From CAZBWS01 sp964495705 (GTDB taxonomy: Bacteria; Pseudomonadota; Gammaproteobacteria; HTCC5015), in contig CAZBWS010000039.1 in assembly GCA_964495705.1 (NCBI GenBank), positions 1-23,084 of the forward strand: 23,084 nucleotides of DNA, read 5' to 3'. The notes beneath the pieces were generated by a model. It ran no database searches, was not told the origin of the DNA, and saw only the letters and a program-made list of their open reading frames with translations. This document shows positions 15,106 through 23,084 of the stretch, piece by piece. Position numbers and translations under genes: made by a program. Within the stretch, counting starts at the first letter, position 1; the number at the start of each line of letters is the position of its first letter.

Positions 15106-15476
15106 TGGACATTAAAAAGGTATTAGTAGTAGATGATTCGGATGCTGACCTTAGTTATATCAAAACAGTTGTTGGTGATGCGGGTTATGAGGTGATGGCT
15201 GCTAAATCGGGTGATGAAGCAATAGCACTTGCCAAGCAAGAAAAACCAGACCTTATTTTCATGGATATTATAATGGATGGGACAGATGGCTATGAAGCGT
15301 GTCGGATTTTGCATAGAGACCCCGAGACTAAGGAAATTCCTGTCGTTTTCATTTCTAGTAAAAACCAGAAAGCGGATAGAATCTGGGGCGAATTACAAGG
15401 TGGAAAAGGCTTTATTGGCAAGCCTGCTGAGCCCGAGCAACTGGTGGAAAAAATAGAGTCATTCAAAGCCAGATAA
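15105..15476 (+). CDS. PilH-like single-domain response regulator
   Basis: The 123-residue receiver has D10-D11, phospho-acceptor D54 in IFMDIIMDG, S84-S85 and K106 in FIGKPAEP. The segment ETKEIPVVFISSKNQKADRI (74-93) followed by WGELQGGKGF closely tracks PilH, including the unusual Trp-Gly. The usual MP after the phospho-site is MD. In Pseudomonas, PilH counteracts PilG output on type IV pilus retraction; that role is inferred here. It overlaps the PilG-like gene by one base (TAATG), so the pair is coupled. Confidence 0.87.
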   Translation: MDIKKVLVVDDSDADLSYIKTVVGDAGYEVMAAKSGDEAIALAKQEKPDLIFMDIIMDGTDGYEACRILHRDPETKEIPVVFISSKNQKADRIWGELQGGKGFIGKPAEPEQLVEKIESFKAR

Positions 15477-15480
15477 TTAA

Positions 15481-15981
15481 ATGAAGTCCCCGTATACCGC
15501 ATTAGACGATGCTGCAGCTATACAGTTTGAGTTAGATGCGGGCGACCAAGAGCACGCAAAAGTTATTACCTTAGGCTATCAGTGTGCGGGCTGGAATTTC
15601 TTAGTTCGAGAGGGTGTAATGGCTGAAGTGTTACCATTACCTAAAGTTAACCCAGTGCCCAGGTCGCCTAGCTATTGCTGGGGGATTTGTAATATCCGCG
15701 GCAATATAACACCTGTTTTTGACTTGAGTGAAAAGCTTTCTGGGCAATCTGATTTTAAGCTTAGAGATACTTTTTATGTGCTGTTGCAGGGCAGTGGAAC
15801 AAGTCAAATAGGTATCGTTATAAACCGTATTCCAAAGTCTATGCAGTTTGATCAAAGCCAAGCAATAGGCCAGTCATCTTATTTGCCTGATGAATTGAAT
15901 GAATGTATAAAAAACGTGTATCGGCACGATGAAGAAATTTGGCATGAATTAGATGTCGAAAATTTATTGAAGGCTATTTAA
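15481..15981 (+). CDS. PilI-like CheW coupling protein
   Basis: The 166-residue protein has a CheW-type core from about residue 35: GWNFLVREGVMAEVLPLP, then WGICNIRGNITPVFDLSEKL, then IGIVINRIPKSMQFD. CheW proteins link the transducer to the CheA-type kinase. Its place between the PilH-like receiver and the transducer matches pilI in the pilGHIJ order. ATG starts 4 bases after the upstream stop, with little Shine-Dalgarno, suggesting re-initiation. Confidence 0.84.
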   Translation: MKSPYTALDDAAAIQFELDAGDQEHAKVITLGYQCAGWNFLVREGVMAEVLPLPKVNPVPRSPSYCWGICNIRGNITPVFDLSEKLSGQSDFKLRDTFYVLLQGSGTSQIGIVINRIPKSMQFDQSQAIGQSSYLPDELNECIKNVYRHDEEIWHELDVENLLKAI

Positions 15982-16010
15982 GCCTGGTGACTAAATAGGG
16001 GAGACGTTCG

Positions 16011-18122
16011 GTGAATTGGTTCACAAGTAAGACTATTGCAGAAAAAATCAGGTTTATAGTATTTGGTGTGGCGGGGGCGTTGGCGATAACCTTGTTCACT
16101 TATGTGGCGATTACTGCATTTAAGGCAAAGCAGAGTGATACTCAAGCGGCGACATTGGCCGTACAGGTTGATGCTGAAAATACTTACCGTGATTACCTAT
16201 TGCTCAGGCAGTTACAGGCAGAATATCTCGCATCTAAAGATAAAGTCCTACCAGCTGAGTATGCGCAAGAAAGCCAGCAGCTAAAAAGTACAATTAGCTC
16301 TTTAATCTCTAGGGTTTCGGATGCTGCAGCCAAAGAAACTTTGGTCAAAGTTCAGGAGGTGATTGATGCTGAGACTGCAGAGTTTGAAAATATTGTCGCG
16401 GTCTTTGATGCTATAGCAGAGGAGTCATTCACTAGTGGCGATACTTCAAGCTCAACTGAAAGTCTTGGCGCTAAGTTGAAGGCGCTGCCTGATTCTATTG
16501 TGAAATCCAATTTGTTGATTGCTCATTTAGATATGCGGTTAGCAGAACAACAGTTTCTAACGAGTAAGCAAGACGAACAACTTAATCAATTCGATCAGGC
16601 CTCAGCTGTATTTATTAAGCTTCTAGGGTCTTCAAGTTATGCTAAAGATATTAAAAATGACTTAAAGCTTGAAGATGAGGCCTATCAAAATAGATTTTCA
16701 AGCTTTGTAGATCAAGTCTTTTTGGCAGAAGAGTCAAAAGATCGCCTAGGTGAATTAACGGATAGTTTAAGGAGCTTATTTCAACAAGTGCAGGTGCAAA
16801 TTCAAGGTTTTTACAACACGTCTAGAAGTGACATAGCTCACACAGATAATGTTGTTACATTGCTGTATGGTATTTGGTTGACCTTGGTAGCAGTGACTAC
16901 TGGCGTTGTGATTTATTACTTTGGTAAAGATTTGATTGCTCGGTTACGTCGCTTAGTTGAAGTTATGGGTTTGGTAAACGATGGTGACTTGAAGGCGAGA
17001 ACAGGCTTAAGTCAGTCGGATGAGTTGGGGCAGGTAGGCGATACCTTTGACCGTTTGCTAGATGAGAGAATTGCAGATCTAGAAAAAATTGAAGAGCAAA
17101 ACAATGTATTGAATGACTCTATCATTTCCTTGATTCAACAAGTAGGAACTATTGCTAATAATAAAGATTTCACCGTCAAGGTGCCTGTGGCGGGAGACGT
17201 AACAGGTGCCGTATCCGATTCGGTAAATCTTCTAGTCTCTGAGATGAGCAGCGTTTTGAGAGAAGTTGTTTCTATTTCAAGCTACCTTGGCCAAGCTTCG
17301 CAAGTCATAGTGACTGATGCTGAGAAAGTCGTGAGTGATTCTAGTGACACACGTCAACAGGTTGAAGCAGCGGTGGGTATATTGGATGAAACCAGTAAAC
17401 AGATGCAAGATGTGTCTGAGCAATCCACGCTTGTTGCTAGTTGGGCAGATAATACAATTAACCAAACACAGTCAGCCTATGAAGCTGTAACCAAGTCTGT
17501 TTCGAATATTAACAATATTCGTGAAATTATTTCTGAGACAGAAAAACGTATTAAACGCTTGGGTGAACGGTCGCAAGAAATTAAAGGTATTGTTAATTTA
17601 ATTAACAATATTGCCGAACGTACGCATATTCTGGCTTTGAATGCATCTATGCATGCAGCCTCTGCAGGTGAAGCAGGGCGCGGCTTTGCTGTTGTTGCAG
17701 ATGAAGTTCAACGTCTTGCCGAAAATGCTCGTGAAGCAACCGCAGAGATATCAACATTGGTTAATAATATTCATGTAGAGACAACTGATACAGTGACTAT
17801 TATGAATAAGGTGATTACCCAGGTTGCTGAAGGCACTCAGCTGGCAGATGAAGCAGGTGGCTTGATGACTGAAACAAAGGTGAATACCGCAGAGCTTGTG
17901 AACGCGATTAAACACATCGCCGAAGATGCCACTAAGCAAGCCAAGCAAGCAGATGAAGTCAGAGGAAAAATGGTTGTCGTTGAAGAGGCGACACGCTTAA
18001 TTGATGAGCGTTTAGGCGAGCAGAAACGCAACAGTGACAGCATGGAAAATTTCTCTCGGCAGCTTGTTTCTACAGTGAGTATATTTAGCTTAGATGATGC
18101 TCAGGATACTGATAATAGTTAA
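16011..18122 (+). CDS. PilJ-like methyl-accepting chemotaxis transducer
   Basis: The 703-residue protein has TM1 at about residues 11-35, an all-helical periplasmic sensor of ~245 residues, TM2 at about 283-305 and a HAMP domain at ~306-360. A second HAMP-like stretch (NNKDFTVKVPVAGDV) follows, then a long coiled-coil signalling domain with its tip around residues 535-570 (ILALNASMHAASAGEAGRGF, then AVVADEVQRLAE). This matches transducers of pilus-linked systems. There is no C-terminal NWETF-type tether for CheR/CheB, in keeping with their absence from the locus. GTG start with GGGGAG upstream. The periplasmic ligand cannot be predicted. Confidence 0.9.
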   Translation: MNWFTSKTIAEKIRFIVFGVAGALAITLFTYVAITAFKAKQSDTQAATLAVQVDAENTYRDYLLLRQLQAEYLASKDKVLPAEYAQESQQLKSTISSLISRVSDAAAKETLVKVQEVIDAETAEFENIVAVFDAIAEESFTSGDTSSSTESLGAKLKALPDSIVKSNLLIAHLDMRLAEQQFLTSKQDEQLNQFDQASAVFIKLLGSSSYAKDIKNDLKLEDEAYQNRFSSFVDQVFLAEESKDRLGELTDSLRSLFQQVQVQIQGFYNTSRSDIAHTDNVVTLLYGIWLTLVAVTTGVVIYYFGKDLIARLRRLVEVMGLVNDGDLKARTGLSQSDELGQVGDTFDRLLDERIADLEKIEEQNNVLNDSIISLIQQVGTIANNKDFTVKVPVAGDVTGAVSDSVNLLVSEMSSVLREVVSISSYLGQASQVIVTDAEKVVSDSSDTRQQVEAAVGILDETSKQMQDVSEQSTLVASWADNTINQTQSAYEAVTKSVSNINNIREIISETEKRIKRLGERSQEIKGIVNLINNIAERTHILALNASMHAASAGEAGRGFAVVADEVQRLAENAREATAEISTLVNNIHVETTDTVTIMNKVITQVAEGTQLADEAGGLMTETKVNTAELVNAIKHIAEDATKQAKQADEVRGKMVVVEEATRLIDERLGEQKRNSDSMENFSRQLVSTVSIFSLDDAQDTDNS

Positions 18123-18125
18123 CAG

Positions 18126-21524
<3,399 letters not shown>

Positions 21525-21525
21525 G

Positions 21526-21972
21526 ATGGCGCTACAAAATCAACAACAATATATATTAATTAACATGGGGCAATGGCGTATGACTTTGCCCCAAAGTGAT
21601 GTGGTATCTATTGAGCTGTTGAGCGATGCTATTTGTACGCGAAAGGGCGGCCGCTTGACTTGGTGGATTAAGTGGCAGAATACTCGTGTGGAAATTCTTG
21701 CTCTTGATGCTGAGGCGAGCAGTACTGATGTAGAAGAAATAGAAGGTAATGTATTAGTGTTACTCGGCGCAGGTAAAAAACCTGTGTTAGGCCTTGCATG
21801 CACGAATATAGAAGTGATTGATGTAAAAGAAGTTAGTAATGAAGTTATCTTGCCTACTATTATGTCTAAAGCGTTGACTCTTTTTACTCACTTGTCTATG
21901 CATCGAGGGGAGCTGTTGTGTATGAGTGAATTGTCTAAGCTGCAAGCTTATTTAAAGCAGGCAAATAGTTGA
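21526..21972 (+). CDS. Divergent CheW-like protein A
   Basis: The 148-residue protein has the strand pattern of a CheW domain: QYILINMGQWRMTLPQSDVV (8-27), then VEILALD, LVLLGAG and KPVLGLACTNIEVIDV, but few signature residues. Its ATG lies 1 base after the kinase stop, so it is translationally coupled and very probably part of the same signalling complex. It could recruit a different transducer or act as an accessory coupler like ChpC. Fold assignment is from pattern and context rather than strong motifs. Confidence 0.65.
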   Translation: MALQNQQQYILINMGQWRMTLPQSDVVSIELLSDAICTRKGGRLTWWIKWQNTRVEILALDAEASSTDVEEIEGNVLVLLGAGKKPVLGLACTNIEVIDVKEVSNEVILPTIMSKALTLFTHLSMHRGELLCMSELSKLQAYLKQANS

Positions 21973-22412
21973 TGAGTACGAATTTACAAGCTTGGCTTTT
22001 ATGTGTCGCCCCAGCAGCATATGCGCTATTGCCGAGGCAAACGATGGGGCATTTAGTGGGTGACTTTGAGGTAAACCATGTCCCACAGGCGCCAGCCTAT
22101 GCTAATCATGTTTATCTGTGGAAGCGGAAAATACTTCCCGTTTTCAATTTTTCCGCATTATTACTTGGGGAGCGGCAGCCCCCAAAGTTATTGGGCATTG
22201 TCGCCTATCGTCGCTGCACAGAAATCAAGCAAGGTACGATTGCCTTGTTTGATTCTCCACAGCTTGTCGACGTATCCAACGAGGTGGCAGCTTGGCCAGA
22301 GGGAAGTATTCCTTGGCCTGAGCTGGCGGATAGTTGCGTTGAGATTGAAGGCTTTGGCGCTTGTCCAATAATAAGCACAGACAAGCTATTTAACTTCCTT
22401 CCTAAAAACTAA
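21972..22412 (+). CDS. Divergent CheW-like protein B
   Basis: This 146-residue protein again shows CheW-type features: AYALLPRQTMGHLV near the N-terminus, VPQAPAYANHVYLWKRKILP (~35-54) in place of the usual P-xWxxGxxxWRGxxxPV, then VFNFSALL. I chose ATG 21972, which overlaps the previous stop in TGATG, instead of a TTG one codon earlier. It is the last gene of the chemosensory operon, and its stop overlaps the convergent minus-strand gene by 4 bases. A ChpC-like accessory role is inferred. Confidence 0.65.
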   Translation: MSTNLQAWLLCVAPAAYALLPRQTMGHLVGDFEVNHVPQAPAYANHVYLWKRKILPVFNFSALLLGERQPPKLLGIVAYRRCTEIKQGTIALFDSPQLVDVSNEVAAWPEGSIPWPELADSCVEIEGFGACPIISTDKLFNFLPKN

Positions 22413-22756
22413 AATTCTAATAATAGCCTAAGAGAGTGATTGCTCTTGGAAATGCGCGTCCAATATTCCTTGCTGATAATTCCAAACGAATGGGGTACTT
22501 TGCTAACCATGGTTGATAGCAGACGCTCATTACGTACTTTGATTGGCGGAGTAGCACCATCTATTTGCCTTGCACGACGCCAGTGCATTTTTCTTTTCAA
22601 GTAAAGTAATCGCAGTTCTTTAACCGTATCTTCATGGCTTGCAAAATTGGAATAAGAATCGACATGTGCGATAACTACACCTTCTGACGCAGTGGCTACG
22701 ATATTGCTAAGCAGTAAGAAGGCAGTAATGATTAATTTCATATAAAGGTATTTCAT
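22409..22756 (-). CDS. Small exported phosphate-ABC-binding-like (mini-PstS) protein
   Basis: From ATG 22756 the product is 115 residues with a signal peptide (MKYLYMKLIITAFLLLSNIVATA, given up to the Ala; cleavage before SEG). The mature part has the pattern of short PstS-like periplasmic proteins: ELRLLYLKRKMHW, pairing of an IDG loop, then FGIISKEYWTRISKSN near the C-terminus. The frame is open further upstream, but that part is hydrophilic, antisense to a porin remnant frame, and would bury the signal peptide, so I exclude it. Full PstS proteins are about three times longer; substrate binding here is unproven. It lies convergent to the chemosensory operon with a 4-base overlap. Confidence 0.65.
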   Translation of the reverse strand: MKYLYMKLIITAFLLLSNIVATASEGVVIAHVDSYSNFASHEDTVKELRLLYLKRKMHWRRARQIDGATPPIKVRNERLLSTMVSKVPHSFGIISKEYWTRISKSNHSLRLLLEF

Positions 22757-22767
22757 TTTAACCGCCT

Positions 22768-22881
22768 TTAAAAACTGAATGTACCAGACAGTTGAACAGC
22801 ATCGGCCTTGAAGTTGTTTTGATCTTTGAAGCGAGTGTTGCGAAAAAATCCGCCCCAATGTTCATTGAAACGCAGGGCTGG
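22768..22881 (-). pseudogene. C-terminal remnant of an outer-membrane beta-barrel (porin) gene
   Basis: On the minus strand a 37-codon frame runs from an in-frame TAG (22882-22884) to TAA (22768-22770). Its product, PALRFNEHWGGFFRNTRFK followed by a strand ending VQLSGTFSF, has the amphipathic alternation and terminal Phe of a porin's last strands. There is no start codon and no barrel upstream, so it is a truncated relic. It lies 11 bases before the mini-PstS start, suggesting that a porin and binding-protein pair once formed an operon. Confidence 0.6.
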
Positions 22882-22884
22882 CTA

Positions 22885-23020
22885 GATGTAAAAAGCCACC
22901 TATATCAAAACCTATAGAATCGAAGCTACTAGCTAATGTACGCTCGCCTACCTTTTCTTCTAGCTATATAAGAATATTTTTATAATTACTCAAACTATAA
23001 AATAAGGCTTATTGTTAAAA
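22885..23020. other. AT-rich intergenic stretch with no gene
   Basis: I see no coding frame with family features and no clear promoter pair here. It separates the porin remnant from the terminator hairpin at the right edge. Confidence 0.5.
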
Positions 23021-23024
23021 ACAC

Positions 23025-23053
23025 AAAAGGCCAGCATAAAGCTGGCCTTTTTA
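23025..23053. terminator. Strong rho-independent terminator, probably bidirectional
   Basis: A perfect 10-bp stem AAAGGCCAGC/GCTGGCCTTT (23026-23035 and 23041-23050) with loop ATAAA is followed by further Ts on the plus strand and preceded by As that give a T-run on the minus strand. No plus-strand gene ends just before it, so it probably stops a minus-strand gene entering from the right. Confidence 0.85.
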
Positions 23054-23084
23054 TTACTGCAATATCGTAAGTGCTCAGTCGTTA

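Noticed and set aside
22757..22858. Longer upstream start (ATG 22858) for the mini-PstS gene
   Set aside because: The extra 34 residues precede an obvious signal peptide and overlap the porin remnant in a different frame; the ATG at 22756 with the signal peptide at its N-terminus is better.

Overview
The window looks like a gammaproteobacterial chromosome segment of moderate GC, probably from a marine or aquatic lineage. Close matches in memory for GcvT, YajQ, YqcC, DUF3187 and PilG/PilH-type receivers are gammaproteobacterial. A Cellvibrionales/Spongiibacteraceae-type host is my inference from the split glycine decarboxylase and the gene mix; no taxonomic marker is present.

Layout. (1) 3-1610: the 3' end of a very large repetitive beta-helix exoprotein that begins outside the window, followed by a weak terminator. 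(2) 1708-6587: a glycine-cleavage operon. An extended -10 promoter, a tandem glycine riboswitch (two aptamers) and a roughly 105-bp imperfect palindrome precede gcvT, gcvH, gcvPA and gcvPB, and a strong terminator closes it. The P-protein is split in two subunits, unlike the single chain of E. coli and Pseudomonas. (3) 6657-7850: a membrane diguanylate cyclase, convergent with a three-gene minus-strand operon (9788-7855): yajQ, trhA/hemolysin III and a TauE/SafE permease. (4) 9919-14104: a tight plus-strand row of five genes: DUF3187 protein, YqcC, a haloalkane-dehalogenase-type hydrolase, a saccharopine-dehydrogenase-like (enoyl-reductase-like) protein and a divergent TrmB-like methyltransferase.

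(5) 14293-22412: a chemosensory operon of the Pil-Chp (type IV pilus/twitching) type: PilG-like regulator with an extra N-terminal pseudo-receiver, PilH-like receiver, PilI-like CheW, PilJ-like transducer, ChpA-like hybrid CheA kinase, and two divergent CheW-like proteins. No CheR/PilK or CheB/ChpB is encoded here, so methylation-based adaptation is absent from the locus. A run of ten Gs sits at the ribosome-binding site of the first gene, and the kinase contains an in-frame (GAGACC)9 hexanucleotide repeat; both are candidate variable tracts. (6) 22409-23084: a small exported phosphate-binding-like protein on the minus strand, preceded by a 37-codon C-terminal remnant of an outer-membrane beta-barrel, then AT-rich DNA and a strong terminator hairpin.

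The best leads are the rewired Pil-Chp locus (pseudo-receiver plus missing adaptation enzymes plus repeat tracts), the palindrome lying in the riboswitch expression platform, and the TrmB-like protein whose two signature aspartates are both asparagine. I see no CRISPR array, tRNA, rRNA, insertion sequence or phage gene.
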